Positions 9,349 through 17,892 of a stretch of 54,665 nt of DNA are shown piece after piece. The notes beneath the pieces were generated by a model. The model searched no databases. It was not told the DNA's origin and worked only from the letters and a program-made list of their open reading frames with translations. Origin of the DNA: Rhizobiaceae bacterium (GTDB taxonomy: Bacteria > Pseudomonadota > Alphaproteobacteria > Rhizobiales > Rhizobiaceae); contig JANQMU010000086.1 in the NCBI GenBank assembly GCA_028279875.1, positions 1 through 54,665 of the forward strand. Direction: 5' to 3'. Position numbers and translations under genes: made by a program. The number at the start of each line of letters is the position of its first letter. Position 1 is the stretch's first letter.

Positions 9349-9388
9349 TTGACAGGAAATATACTATATTCCATATTCTATAGAATAT
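9349..9388 (+). promoter_or_regulatory. Promoter with two palindromic operators upstream of cassette 1
   Basis: A perfect -35 hexamer TTGACA (9349-9354) is followed after 17 bases by CATATT (9372-9377), a 4/6 match to a -10 box. Two AT-rich palindromes lie on it: AATATA-C-TATATT (9358-9370) in the spacer and the perfect 16-base ATATTCTATAGAATAT (9373-9388) covering the -10. Binding here would block RNA polymerase. The obvious candidate is the cassette's own GntR/FCD regulator at 16073; that link is inferred. Confidence 0.6.
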
Positions 9389-9422
9389 AAAAAATTGCAA
9401 CATGATCATAAAGGAGGAGATT

Positions 9423-10778
9423 GTGAGAAGCATCCACATCAAAACCACGGCGAAACGCAGGAGCGTGCTCGCCGGTCTGGCCGGATCCGTGGTTCTGGCC
9501 GCAATGCCGCTGGCGTCCGCCCATGCGCAGGACGGGTTGGGCACCGCCGACAACCCGGTTGAAATCCGGGTCATGGCCAATGAGGCCTTCGCCAACTCAT
9601 GGCAGACGGCGCTCGTTCCGGAGTTCAACAAGGTCTTTCCCCATGTGCGGGTGACCTTTGACGGTGTGCCTTACACCGAACTGCTGGCCAAAATGATGCT
9701 GGATTCGACCAGCCCGGACCCCGATTACGATGTGCTGCTGGTTGACGATCCCTGGGTCCCGCAATTGGCCGAGATCGGCGCTCTTGTGGACCTGAAAGGC
9801 GAGGAGATCTCGGCGCTTACCGACGAAGACTATGATTGGGACGATTTCAATGCGGCGCCTCTGGCGGCCGGCGAATGGAACGGGATCCAGTACGCGGTTC
9901 CCGTTCGCTCCAATCTGCTGCTCAGATTCTACAACCGGTCGCTCTACGAGCAGGCCGGATTGCCGGAACCGACACCCGCGCAAACCTGGGACGAGTTCTT
10001 CAGCGACGCAGAAAAGCTGGTGCGCGATACCAATGGTGACGGCAAGGATGACGTGTGGGCGGTCGATACCTATTTCGTTCGCGAATCGCTGACACCGACA
10101 ATATGGCAGTCGATTCTCAACGCGCATGGTGGCCAATTGCTTGATGAATCGGGGGCGCCCGCATTCGCCAATGAAACCGGCGCAAAGTCGCTCGAAATAC
10201 ACAAGCGTCTTCTTGACTACGCCCCTCCGGGCGGGCTGGGACACGGCTTTTCGGAATCGCTTCAGGCGTTTCGCCAAGGTCTCGTCGCCAACCTGTTCAA
10301 CTGGGGCAGCGTCTACAAATCGACAGCTGTGGATCCGAAATCGACGACGTTGACCGTGGAAGAGGTCGGCCTTCAGGTGCTGCCTGTGGGAAGCGCGCAG
10401 GCCGGCACGCATCGCGGTATCTGGATCGCGGGCATCAGCAGCAAGACCGAACATCTGGAAGCAGCGTGGGCTTTCATCCAGTGGCTGACCTCCAAGGAAG
10501 GCGAGAGCATCAACGCCACGCTGGTCGGGTCGTTCCCGGCGCGCAAATCCACGCTCGGAGGCGAACCTGCCGAACCCTGGCTCGGACCTGTCTATGAGAC
10601 GCTGCAAAATGCCTATGAGGTGGCCGCCGACGGTGGCATGTGGCGGATCAGAAGCCCCAAATCCGATGCCGCTCAGCAAATCCTGGCGGACGAGATTGCG
10701 CGGGGTCTCGCCGGGCAGGCCAGCGCCGAAGAGGCGTTGAATACAGCTGCCGAGAAAATCAAGAAAGTTCTCAAATAG
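9423..10778 (+). CDS. Sugar ABC transporter substrate-binding protein (cassette 1)
   Basis: This 451-residue exported protein has an N-terminal signal with Arg/Lys residues followed by VLAGLAGSVVLAAMPLAS and a likely cleavage after AHA-QD. The mature part fits family 1 extracellular solute-binding proteins, with PVEIRVMANEAFANSW at the start, YDVLLVDDPWVPQLAEIGALVDL near residue 105 and the C-terminal segment AWAFIQWLTSKEGE. GTG 9423 is chosen because AAGGAGG (9411-9417) sits 5 bases upstream; the ATG at 9402 lies upstream of this site. It should deliver a carbohydrate or derivative to the permeases at 14250-16033. A 10-bp hairpin follows the stop, as is common after highly expressed binding proteins. 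Confidence 0.9.
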   Translation: MRSIHIKTTAKRRSVLAGLAGSVVLAAMPLASAHAQDGLGTADNPVEIRVMANEAFANSWQTALVPEFNKVFPHVRVTFDGVPYTELLAKMMLDSTSPDPDYDVLLVDDPWVPQLAEIGALVDLKGEEISALTDEDYDWDDFNAAPLAAGEWNGIQYAVPVRSNLLLRFYNRSLYEQAGLPEPTPAQTWDEFFSDAEKLVRDTNGDGKDDVWAVDTYFVRESLTPTIWQSILNAHGGQLLDESGAPAFANETGAKSLEIHKRLLDYAPPGGLGHGFSESLQAFRQGLVANLFNWGSVYKSTAVDPKSTTLTVEEVGLQVLPVGSAQAGTHRGIWIAGISSKTEHLEAAWAFIQWLTSKEGESINATLVGSFPARKSTLGGEPAEPWLGPVYETLQNAYEVAADGGMWRIRSPKSDAAQQILADEIARGLAGQASAEEALNTAAEKIKKVLK

Positions 10779-10793
10779 GCGGCTGCAAAGCGC

Positions 10794-10818
10794 GCATGGG
10801 CGCCCGTTGCGCCCATGC
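10794..10818 (+). terminator. Intercistronic stem-loop after the cassette 1 binding-protein gene
   Basis: GCATGGGCGC (10794-10803) pairs perfectly with GCGCCCATGC (10809-10818) around a 5-base loop and is followed by TTTC. The T-run is too short for strong termination. Such hairpins behind binding-protein genes usually stabilise the upstream mRNA or attenuate read-through, making the binding protein more abundant than downstream products. Confidence 0.6.
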
Positions 10819-10893
10819 TTTCATCTGCGGGGAAGAACTCCGCGCAAGTTTCCGGGATCGGATTGCCGGGCCCGAGATTGACTGGGGAAAATA

Positions 10894-12120
10894 ATGCCGA
10901 CCAAAGCCATTGTGAGTGAGGTAAGAACCCTCTCCTGCAGCAACTCCTGGCGTAACTACCATTTTTTGAAAATCACGACCGAGGACGGCATTATCGGCTG
11001 GAGCGAATTCGATGAGAATTTCGGCTCACCGGGTGTTTCCGCCGTCATTGACGAGTTGTCGCATCGCCTGATCGGCCAAAGCGCAATGCACCACGAGCAT
11101 GTGAGGGAAGATCTGCGCAATGTGACACGGCCCGGCTCGGGAGGTGTCGTCGGTCAGGCGCTCGGTGCGATTGAAAACGCCCTGCTTGACGTCAAGGCCA
11201 AGGCCCTGGATGTTCCATGTCACGTCCTGCTCGGCGGAAAGGTCCGCGACCGGGTCAGGGTCTACTGGTCCCACTGTGTCTCCTACCGCACGCGCATCGA
11301 GCATTTTGCGCCCGGGATTGTCGATGTGAGCGGTGTCCGCCAGATCGCGCGCGAAGTCGGCGAGAAGGGCTTCACCGCGCTGAAAACGAATATCTTCCAT
11401 TATGACGACGAAGGTCGGATCAAGGGTTGGTCTCCGGGTTTCAGCCGGCCGCACGAGCCCGGCCGGAATGTCGAACGAAAAACCCGCAAGGACTTGCGCA
11501 AGCACCTTGAGATCATGCGCGAGGAGGCCGGTCCGGACATCGACATTCTCCTCGATCTGAACTTCAACGGAAAGACCGAAGGCTTTCTCAGCCTGTTGCG
11601 TGAGATCGAAGACCTGGACCTTTTCTGGGTCGAGATCGATACGCTGGACCCGAAGGCGCTTGCCTATATCCGGGCCCACAGCCGACACCCGATTTCCTCG
11701 TGCGAAACATTGATCGGCCTGCAGCAGTTCTTGCCGTTCTTTCGCGAGCAGGCCATTGATGTTGCCATCATCGATACGCCATGGAACGGCGTCTGGCAGT
11801 CGCTGAAGATCGCCGCCGCTGCGGAGGCCCATGAGATCAACGTCGCGAGCCACAATTTCTACGGCCATTTGTGCACGATGATGAATGCGCATTTCAGTGC
11901 CGTCGTACCGAACATGCGGATCATGGAAATCGACATCGACCGCGTCGCCTGGGATACAGAAATATTCACTCATCCGCCGGAGTTCCAGGACGGACACCTG
12001 ATCGTGCCGGATCGACCCGGCTGGGGCACCGAGCCGATCGAGGCGGCGCTTGCCAAACATCCGCCATTGTCGACGGTCGGTATGCCGAAACGGACACCGG
12101 TCGCCCGACTCGCCCTGTAG
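10894..12120 (+). CDS. Enolase-superfamily dehydratase/racemase (mandelate racemase/muconate lactonizing group)
   Basis: The 408-residue protein has the enolase-superfamily layout of an N-terminal capping domain (residues 1-125) and a barrel domain. The three metal-binding acids are visible: Asp in DLNFNG near residue 221, Glu in FWVEIDTLD near 247 and Glu in SCETLIG near 270. A possible general acid/base His occurs in VASHNFYGH near 320. Members of this group dehydrate sugar acids such as galactonate or gluconate, or racemise or cycloisomerise acids. With an ABC sugar importer, a GMC oxidoreductase and an aldehyde dehydrogenase beside it, acid-sugar dehydration is the best inference. Substrate cannot be assigned. 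Confidence 0.88.
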   Translation: MPTKAIVSEVRTLSCSNSWRNYHFLKITTEDGIIGWSEFDENFGSPGVSAVIDELSHRLIGQSAMHHEHVREDLRNVTRPGSGGVVGQALGAIENALLDVKAKALDVPCHVLLGGKVRDRVRVYWSHCVSYRTRIEHFAPGIVDVSGVRQIAREVGEKGFTALKTNIFHYDDEGRIKGWSPGFSRPHEPGRNVERKTRKDLRKHLEIMREEAGPDIDILLDLNFNGKTEGFLSLLREIEDLDLFWVEIDTLDPKALAYIRAHSRHPISSCETLIGLQQFLPFFREQAIDVAIIDTPWNGVWQSLKIAAAAEAHEINVASHNFYGHLCTMMNAHFSAVVPNMRIMEIDIDRVAWDTEIFTHPPEFQDGHLIVPDRPGWGTEPIEAALAKHPPLSTVGMPKRTPVARLAL

Positions 12121-12163
12121 AGACGGCAATCGCTCCGGAACGCGTAAACGGATTAAGAAAATC

Positions 12164-13762
12164 ATGAACGAACCGGTCGACGTCGTCATTATTGGAGCCG
12201 GTGCCTCCGGTGCGGCGGTCGCCTGGAGCCTGGCCGAGACGAAGATGCGCATTCTGTGCCTGGAGCAGGGGGAGTGGACGAATCCCGCCGACCTCCCGAG
12301 CACCAGACGGGACTGGGAAGCCCGGACCCTTGAGGATTACGCCATCAGCCCGAACCGGCGCAGACGGCCCGCCGACTATCCGGTCAATGATGATTCCTCG
12401 CCCATAAAGGTCGCCAACTTCAACGGTGTTGGTGGCGGCACGCTCTTCTACGCCGCGCACTTCCCGCGGTTCCACCCGTCGGACTTTCGGGTGCGCAGTC
12501 TCGACGGTGTCGCAGATGACTGGCCGATCGACTATCGTACACTGGAACCTTTCTATGCCATGAACGACCGCATGACGGGCGTTTCAAGCCTTGCGGGCGA
12601 TCCGGCATATCCTCCGAAGGATGCGGTGATGCCACCCATTCCGATGGGCCGGACGGGCAAAAGGCTCGGCGCCGCGATGAACCGGCTCGGCTGGCACTGG
12701 TGGCCATCCGATGCGGCCATCGTGACAGATGAATATGAAGGTCGCGCACCCTGCATAAATCTCGGCCAGTGCGGATCGGGATGTGCACAGGGCGCAAAAG
12801 GCGCCACCGACGTCACCTATTGGCCGGAGGCGATTCGGTCGCGCGTCGAACTGCGCACACAGTGCCGGGTCAGCAGGATCGAGACCAACCGGGCCGGGAT
12901 GGCGACCGGGGTCCTGTATTTCGATACCGACGGCCGCGAGGTGTTTCAGCCCTGCGAGATCGTCATCATGGCCTGCAACGGTATAGGCACGCCGAGAATC
13001 CTGCTCAATTCCGTCTCGGGCCGCTTCCCGAGCGGTGTTGCCAATTCCAGCGGGCTGGTCGGCAAGAACCTGATGCTGCACCCCAATGCCCAGATTCGTG
13101 GTCATTTCGATGAGCCGCTCGACGGCTATCGCGGCCCGCCGATCTGTACCTGGAGCATGGAGTTTTACGAGACCGATCGCGCCCGCGATTTCATTCGGGG
13201 CTATTGCTATCAGTTCTCGCGCGGGCTCGGTCCCGTCAGCACGGCCATCAACGGAATGGCCGATGGCCTCATCCCCTGGGGAGAAGGACATCACGCCGCG
13301 TTCCGCCGCCTGTTCGATCACAGCGCCGGCATGGTTTCCATTTGCGAGGATCTCCCCGAGGAGACGAACCGGGTGACGCTCGATCCGGAACTCAGGGATT
13401 CAGACGGAATTCCGGCACCCAGGATCACCTACCGGCTTTCTGACAACACGCGCAAGATGCTCGATTACTCCGTCGCACGGGGGGTTGAGATCCTCGAGGC
13501 TGCCGGCGCGCGCGATATCACCACGAAAGTGCCGTTATCCTATGCCGGCTGGCACTTGATGGGAACGGCGCGCATGGGCACCGATCCGGAACGGTCGGTG
13601 GTCAACGAATGGGGCCGCAGTCACGATGTGAGAAACCTGTTCATTGTCGATGGCAGCCTCTTCGTCACGTCGGGAGGCGTCAATCCGACATCGACGATCC
13701 AGGCGCTGGCCCTTTATGTCGCCGACCAGATCAAATCCCGCATCTATGAACTCTTTGATTGA
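12164..13762 (+). CDS. GMC family FAD-dependent oxidoreductase
   Basis: This 532-residue flavoprotein opens with the Rossmann motif VVIIGAGASGAAVAWSLAE and has an FAD-binding segment VANFNGVGGGTLFYAAHF near residue 90. The C-terminal block has the catalytic pair, His in GWHLMGTARMG (about residue 463) and Asn in GVNPTSTIQ (about 506). CINLGQCGSGCAQGAKG near residue 200 is the Cys-rich segment typical of gluconate 2-dehydrogenase or glucoside dehydrogenase large subunits, not of choline or alcohol oxidases. There is no signal peptide. ATG 12164 is used because the Rossmann motif starts 5 residues later. The next gene resembles a subunit-3 partner, so this is probably the catalytic subunit of a sugar or polyol dehydrogenase. 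No cytochrome c subunit is encoded nearby. Confidence 0.9.
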   Translation: MNEPVDVVIIGAGASGAAVAWSLAETKMRILCLEQGEWTNPADLPSTRRDWEARTLEDYAISPNRRRRPADYPVNDDSSPIKVANFNGVGGGTLFYAAHFPRFHPSDFRVRSLDGVADDWPIDYRTLEPFYAMNDRMTGVSSLAGDPAYPPKDAVMPPIPMGRTGKRLGAAMNRLGWHWWPSDAAIVTDEYEGRAPCINLGQCGSGCAQGAKGATDVTYWPEAIRSRVELRTQCRVSRIETNRAGMATGVLYFDTDGREVFQPCEIVIMACNGIGTPRILLNSVSGRFPSGVANSSGLVGKNLMLHPNAQIRGHFDEPLDGYRGPPICTWSMEFYETDRARDFIRGYCYQFSRGLGPVSTAINGMADGLIPWGEGHHAAFRRLFDHSAGMVSICEDLPEETNRVTLDPELRDSDGIPAPRITYRLSDNTRKMLDYSVARGVEILEAAGARDITTKVPLSYAGWHLMGTARMGTDPERSVVNEWGRSHDVRNLFIVDGSLFVTSGGVNPTSTIQALALYVADQIKSRIYELFD

Positions 13763-13769
13763 ACACGCG

Positions 13770-14234
13770 ATGACAGACACGCAAAGCACAGACCCTGCCG
13801 GGCTTTCGGATCGCGAATGCGAGACACTTCTCCTGCTCGTGCGCTGCATGATTCCCCCGAATCCGGAATTGGGTGTTCCGGGTGCCGATGATCCGGATGT
13901 CTTCGCTGATATCCTTCGGTCGGTCGACCGCGACCGTGCGGTGCTGCGGGAAGCGTTGCGTGTCGTCGACGAGATCGCCGGTGGCCGGCTGGCTGACCTG
14001 CCGGAACCTGAGCAGGCAGATAAGCTGGCTGAATTCAGGATCGCCCGTCCCGACCTCGCAAGGGTGATCGAGTCGGCGACGGCCCGTTGCTACTATCGCG
14101 ACGACCGGGTGATAGCGTCGATCGGAATGGCGGTCCGGCCGCCATTCCCACGTGGTTATGAAGTAGAGCCGGGCGACTGGTCGCTGCTTGATCCCGTCCG
14201 GTCGCGGGGCAAGATCTATCGGGATGCCGAATAA
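13770..14234 (+). CDS. Gluconate 2-dehydrogenase subunit 3-like small subunit
   Basis: The 154-residue protein follows the GMC gene with a 7-base gap and has the spaced hydrophobic and acidic helices of subunit 3 proteins, such as LSDRECETLLLLVRCMIPPNPELGVPGADD. The C-terminal segment ATARCYYRDDRVIASIG followed by RPPFPRGYEVEPGDW matches the usual Y-x2-d-V-...-G-Y-....-g pattern. Such subunits act as folding or export partners of FAD sugar dehydrogenases and often carry a Tat signal; none is seen here, so a cytoplasmic complex is suggested. The ATG at 13746 inside the GMC gene is an alternative start. Confidence 0.7.
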   Translation: MTDTQSTDPAGLSDRECETLLLLVRCMIPPNPELGVPGADDPDVFADILRSVDRDRAVLREALRVVDEIAGGRLADLPEPEQADKLAEFRIARPDLARVIESATARCYYRDDRVIASIGMAVRPPFPRGYEVEPGDWSLLDPVRSRGKIYRDAE

Positions 14235-14249
14235 GATGGGGGCTCGGCC

Positions 14250-15176
14250 ATGAGCGAAAAAACAGTAAAGAAAAGACCCAGCGTCACGCCGCGCCGCAGT
14301 GGACGGGTCGCAGACCTGCTGGTTCGCTGGTCATTCATGCTGCCGGCGATTGTGCTCCTGGCCGTCATCCTGGCCTATCCGATTTTCTATACGATCGATA
14401 TCAGCTTCTCGCGCTTCGAGATCACCAGTTTCGGTGCGGGCGAGTGGGTCGGCTGGGAAAACTACCGCGAGGTGATCGGCGACTACCGGTTCTGGGAATC
14501 GCTCAAGGTCACGTTGATCTATCTGGCTTTCGCGCTTCCGCTGCAGCTCGTTCTCGGTTTCGGCATTGCCTATCTTATCAATGCCGAATGGAAGGGGCGT
14601 GGCGTGATCCGCGCACTTTTCATCATCCCGATGGTCGTCGCGCCCGTGGTGGCCGGGGGCATGTGGCGCATGATCCTCGATCCTCTCTGGGGCATCATGA
14701 ACTATTGGCTTGGCTTCATCGGCGTCGGTCCGCTGGACTGGTTCGGCGATCCGGACCTTGCCATGGCGGCGATCGTCATCATCGATACCTGGCGCTGGAC
14801 GCCCTTCATCGTGCTCATCGCGACAGCGGCCCTGCTGGCGCTTCCCAAGGACGTCTTCGAGGCCGCCAGGATCGACGGCGCAAACTGGTGGTCGACGCTG
14901 TGGTCCGTCGCGGTGCCGCTTCTGATTCCGGTGATTGCGGCCACCTTCATCATTCGCTGGCTTGGCGCGGTCAAGATGTTCGACATCGTGCTGGCGGCGA
15001 CCTATGGGGGCCCGGGCAAGGCAACCAACGTCGTCAATCTCTTTATCTATGAAGAGGCGTTCCGTTCGCTGCGCTTCGCGGAATCCGCGGCCATGGCGGT
15101 GATCGTCCTGGTGCTGACCATGGTCCTGACGGGATTGTTTCTGCGCGGCAGCCGCAAGCTGGAGGAGCTGTTTTGA
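14250..15176 (+). CDS. Sugar ABC transporter permease, MalF/UgpA type (cassette 1)
   Basis: The 308-residue inner-membrane protein has six predicted hydrophobic segments. It also has the permease EAA loop for ATPase contact, seen as LPKDVFEAARIDGANWWSTLWSVAVPLL (quoted in two parts: LPKDVFEAARIDGANWW, then STLWSVAVPLL) near residue 205. The N-terminus has the typical SFMLPAIVLLAVILAYPIFY segment. It forms the translocation pore with the next gene, whose TTG start overlaps this stop. GGAGG near the end of this gene serves as the ribosome-binding site for that neighbour. The ATPase of the system lies further on, at 16782. Confidence 0.92.
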   Translation: MSEKTVKKRPSVTPRRSGRVADLLVRWSFMLPAIVLLAVILAYPIFYTIDISFSRFEITSFGAGEWVGWENYREVIGDYRFWESLKVTLIYLAFALPLQLVLGFGIAYLINAEWKGRGVIRALFIIPMVVAPVVAGGMWRMILDPLWGIMNYWLGFIGVGPLDWFGDPDLAMAAIVIIDTWRWTPFIVLIATAALLALPKDVFEAARIDGANWWSTLWSVAVPLLIPVIAATFIIRWLGAVKMFDIVLAATYGGPGKATNVVNLFIYEEAFRSLRFAESAAMAVIVLVLTMVLTGLFLRGSRKLEELF

Positions 15177-16033
15177 GCCCGGTTGCAAAAGCCGCGCCGC
15201 GCCGGGAGCGCCGTTCGGTCGGTCACACAATCCGCATCGTCGGCGGCGTGGCGGTCAGTATCATCTTTCTGTTTCCGATCTACTGGATGGTCCTGACGTC
15301 GTTCAAGCAGCAGGTCGACATCTTCACCAACCCGCCGAAGTTCCTGTTCACGCCGACACTGGAGACCTATATCAGCTACTTTCAGCGGGCCGACATCCTG
15401 CGCCGCCTTGTCAATACGATCATCGTCGCCACGGGCTCCGGACTGTTGTCGATCGTGGTCGGCTCGATGGCGGGATACGCACTTGCCCGCATCAGGATTC
15501 GCGGTGCGGGCGTTTTTGGTCTGCTCATCCTGCTGTCGCGGGGTGTGCCGCCCATCGCGCTGGCGGTTCCGATGTTTCTGGTGGCCCGCAAGCTCGGCCT
15601 GACCGACAAGCACATCACATTGATCCTCGCCTACTGCACCTTCCTGATCCCCTATGTGATGTGGTTGATGCGCAGTTTCTTCCTTTCGCTGCCGCGCGAA
15701 CTGGAGGAATCGGCGATGATCGACGGATGCTCCCGATACGGTGCGTTCTTCAAGATCATTGTGCCCATTTCCCTGCCGGGCCTGCTGTCCACCCTGATCT
15801 TCTCCATGATCCTGGCATGGGAGGAGCTGTTGTTTGCACTTGTCCTGACCAATCGGCACGCATCGACCATCCCTGTCGCGATTGCCGGCATCGCAGCGGA
15901 CACGGACATCGGCGCGAACTGGGCGGCATTGACCGCGGTGGGAACGATTACCGTTGTGCCGGTCGTGATCTTTGCACTGCTGGTCCAGAAGTGGCTGATT
16001 AGAGGCTTGGCGGAGGGAGCGACGAAGGGATAG
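15173..16033 (+). CDS. Sugar ABC transporter permease, MalG/UgpE type (cassette 1)
   Basis: The 286-residue second permease has six hydrophobic segments and the EAA loop LPRELEESAMIDGCSRYGAF near residue 180. It starts at TTG 15173 within the stop of the first permease (TTTGA) and has GGAGGAG upstream, a classic translationally coupled pair. The N-terminus has about 20 basic, cytoplasmic residues before the first membrane segment. With the binding protein at 9423 and ATPase at 16782 it makes a complete CUT1-type importer. Confidence 0.92.
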   Translation: MSPVAKAAPRRERRSVGHTIRIVGGVAVSIIFLFPIYWMVLTSFKQQVDIFTNPPKFLFTPTLETYISYFQRADILRRLVNTIIVATGSGLLSIVVGSMAGYALARIRIRGAGVFGLLILLSRGVPPIALAVPMFLVARKLGLTDKHITLILAYCTFLIPYVMWLMRSFFLSLPRELEESAMIDGCSRYGAFFKIIVPISLPGLLSTLIFSMILAWEELLFALVLTNRHASTIPVAIAGIAADTDIGANWAALTAVGTITVVPVVIFALLVQKWLIRGLAEGATKG

Positions 16034-16072
16034 ATAATCTACCCACTCCTTCGCCCGAATTGGATAGAGCCG

Positions 16073-16756
16073 ATGGACACGCAAAACAGACATATAACCA
16101 AGGCCGAAATGGCGCGTCGCCATATACAGTCGATGATCCTCTCGGGCGTGGTCGGTCCCGATGACCGTATCACGACCCGCGAAGTATCGGATGCGCTCGG
16201 GATCAGCGAGACGCCAATTCGCGAAGCCATTCGCGGACTGGCTTCAGAGGGGTGGCTGGACATTCAGAACCACATCGGTGCCGTGGTACAGGGGCTGAGG
16301 GTCGAGCAGATCAGGGAAATCAGCGCCCTGCGCGGGCTGATCTGCGGTCTGGCGATTGAATTGGGAGCAGCGGACTTCGATGCCGAACGCCTCGCCGCGA
16401 TCGATGAGAATATCGACGCCTATGCCAAGGCCCTGAAGCGCAAGCAATATGAGCGCGTCGCGGAAAAAAACTACGAGTTTCATCAACTTCTCTCGGACAA
16501 TGCCCAGGCACCCTGGTGTCGCCGGCTGCTGGAGAACATGCATGGACAGATATCGGCACAAAGACACGGCATTCCGCCGGAGCACAATCGGCTTGCCGAC
16601 GCGCTGGAGGAACATCGGCGCATTCGCGACATGTTGCGTGCCGGGGATTTTGCGGCAGCCGCGGAAATGGTCAAGCAACACGAGAAGAACACCGGGGATT
16701 TCCTGATCAAGACGATCAGCGAAATGCCCGTCGGTGGAAAACAGGGGCAGGCCTGA
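16073..16756 (+). CDS. GntR family transcriptional regulator with FCD domain
   Basis: The 227-residue protein has an N-terminal winged helix (residues 10-75) with the GntR pattern DRITTREVSDALGISETPIR followed by REAIRGLASEGWL. An all-helical FCD ligand-binding domain (about 85-215) follows, with the metal/ligand residues seen as NYEFHQLL near residue 140 and LADALEEHRRI near 180. FCD-GntR proteins repress catabolic operons until a sugar acid or other carboxylate binds. It lies inside cassette 1 between the permeases and the ATPase, and its likely targets are the palindromes at 9358-9388. The final codons run into the ribosome-binding region of the next gene. Confidence 0.92.
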   Translation: MDTQNRHITKAEMARRHIQSMILSGVVGPDDRITTREVSDALGISETPIREAIRGLASEGWLDIQNHIGAVVQGLRVEQIREISALRGLICGLAIELGAADFDAERLAAIDENIDAYAKALKRKQYERVAEKNYEFHQLLSDNAQAPWCRRLLENMHGQISAQRHGIPPEHNRLADALEEHRRIRDMLRAGDFAAAAEMVKQHEKNTGDFLIKTISEMPVGGKQGQA

Positions 16757-16781
16757 CCGCCAGGAGAAGGAGACGATCCGC

Positions 16782-17855
16782 ATGGGCACAGTGCAGATAT
16801 GCGACGTGAGAAAATCATACGGTCCCGTCGAGGTTCTGCACGGCGTGACGATCCATATCGAAGATGGCGAATTCGTCGCCCTGGTCGGGCCATCGGGATG
16901 CGGAAAGTCGACATTGCTGCGGATGATTGCCGGTCTTGAGGACATCACCGGCGGGGATATTCTCATCGGAGACCGCGTGGTCAACGACATCGCACCCAAG
17001 GATCGCGACATTGCGATGGTCTTCCAGAATTACGCGCTCTATCCGCACAAGAATGTCCGGGAGAATATGGGCTTTGCGCTCCGCCAGCGCCGTGTCGCCA
17101 AGACCGAGATCGACGAACGGGTTATGGATGCCGCGCATATTCTCGGGCTGGAGAACCTGCTCGACAGAAAGCCGCGGCAGCTTTCCGGCGGTCAGCGCCA
17201 GCGTGTGGCCATGGGCCGTGCGATCGTGCGCAATCCGACTGTGTTTCTGTTTGATGAGCCGCTTTCCAATCTCGACGCCAAGCTGCGCGTCCAGATGCGT
17301 TCGGAAATCAAGGAACTGCATCAGCGTCTCAAGACCACGACGATCTACGTAACGCACGACCAGATCGAGGCGATGACGCTGGCCGACCGCGTCGTGGTCA
17401 TGAACAGCGGTGTGATCGAGCAGGAAGGCTCGCCGCTCGATCTTTATGACAAGCCCGCGAGCCTGTTCGTCGCGGCATTCATCGGCTCCCCTCCCATGAA
17501 TTTCCTCGAAGGCGACCTGGTTGACGGGACGACCCTTGTGCTTGCCGATAAGACAAGGTTGAAACTGCCGGTTGGCGACCGGCAGGGAAGGCCACGGGTC
17601 ACGGTCGGCATCCGCCCCGAGCATTTCACCATTGCCGAAGAGGGTTGGCCGGCGACGGTTTCCGTGGTCGAACCCACCGGATCGGAGACCCAGATCACGG
17701 CCCGTCTCGCCGGCAATGTGGTGCGCGTTCTCATTCGCGGACGCACATCAACGCAACCGGGCGAAACGATCCACCTCGCCGTGGACCCCGATTCCCTCCA
17801 CATGTTCGACGCGGCGCCCGTTCCGGAAATGGCGGATCTGGAGGACGTTGCCTGA
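16782..17855 (+). CDS. Sugar ABC transporter ATP-binding protein, UgpC/MalK type (cassette 1)
   Basis: The 357-residue ATPase has Walker A GPSGCGKSTLLRM near residue 36, signature LSGGQRQRVAMGRAIV near 133 and Walker B VFLFDEPLSNLDAKLR near 153. A C-terminal regulatory TOBE-type region with VTVGIRPEHF near 270 completes it. It energises the CUT1 importer of this cassette. ATG 16782 is chosen over earlier in-frame codons because AAGGAGA lies 8 bases upstream. The next gene, an aldehyde dehydrogenase, begins 37 bases after the stop. Confidence 0.94.
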   Translation: MGTVQICDVRKSYGPVEVLHGVTIHIEDGEFVALVGPSGCGKSTLLRMIAGLEDITGGDILIGDRVVNDIAPKDRDIAMVFQNYALYPHKNVRENMGFALRQRRVAKTEIDERVMDAAHILGLENLLDRKPRQLSGGQRQRVAMGRAIVRNPTVFLFDEPLSNLDAKLRVQMRSEIKELHQRLKTTTIYVTHDQIEAMTLADRVVVMNSGVIEQEGSPLDLYDKPASLFVAAFIGSPPMNFLEGDLVDGTTLVLADKTRLKLPVGDRQGRPRVTVGIRPEHFTIAEEGWPATVSVVEPTGSETQITARLAGNVVRVLIRGRTSTQPGETIHLAVDPDSLHMFDAAPVPEMADLEDVA

Positions 17856-17892
17856 TCCGGCATCGGCAACGCGGTCTGGAGAGTTTCGAAGA

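Noticed and set aside
9144..9374. 76-codon minus-strand frame in the gap after lpxK
   Set aside because: No motif, Arg/Ser-rich shadow-like composition, and it overlaps the promoter of cassette 1.
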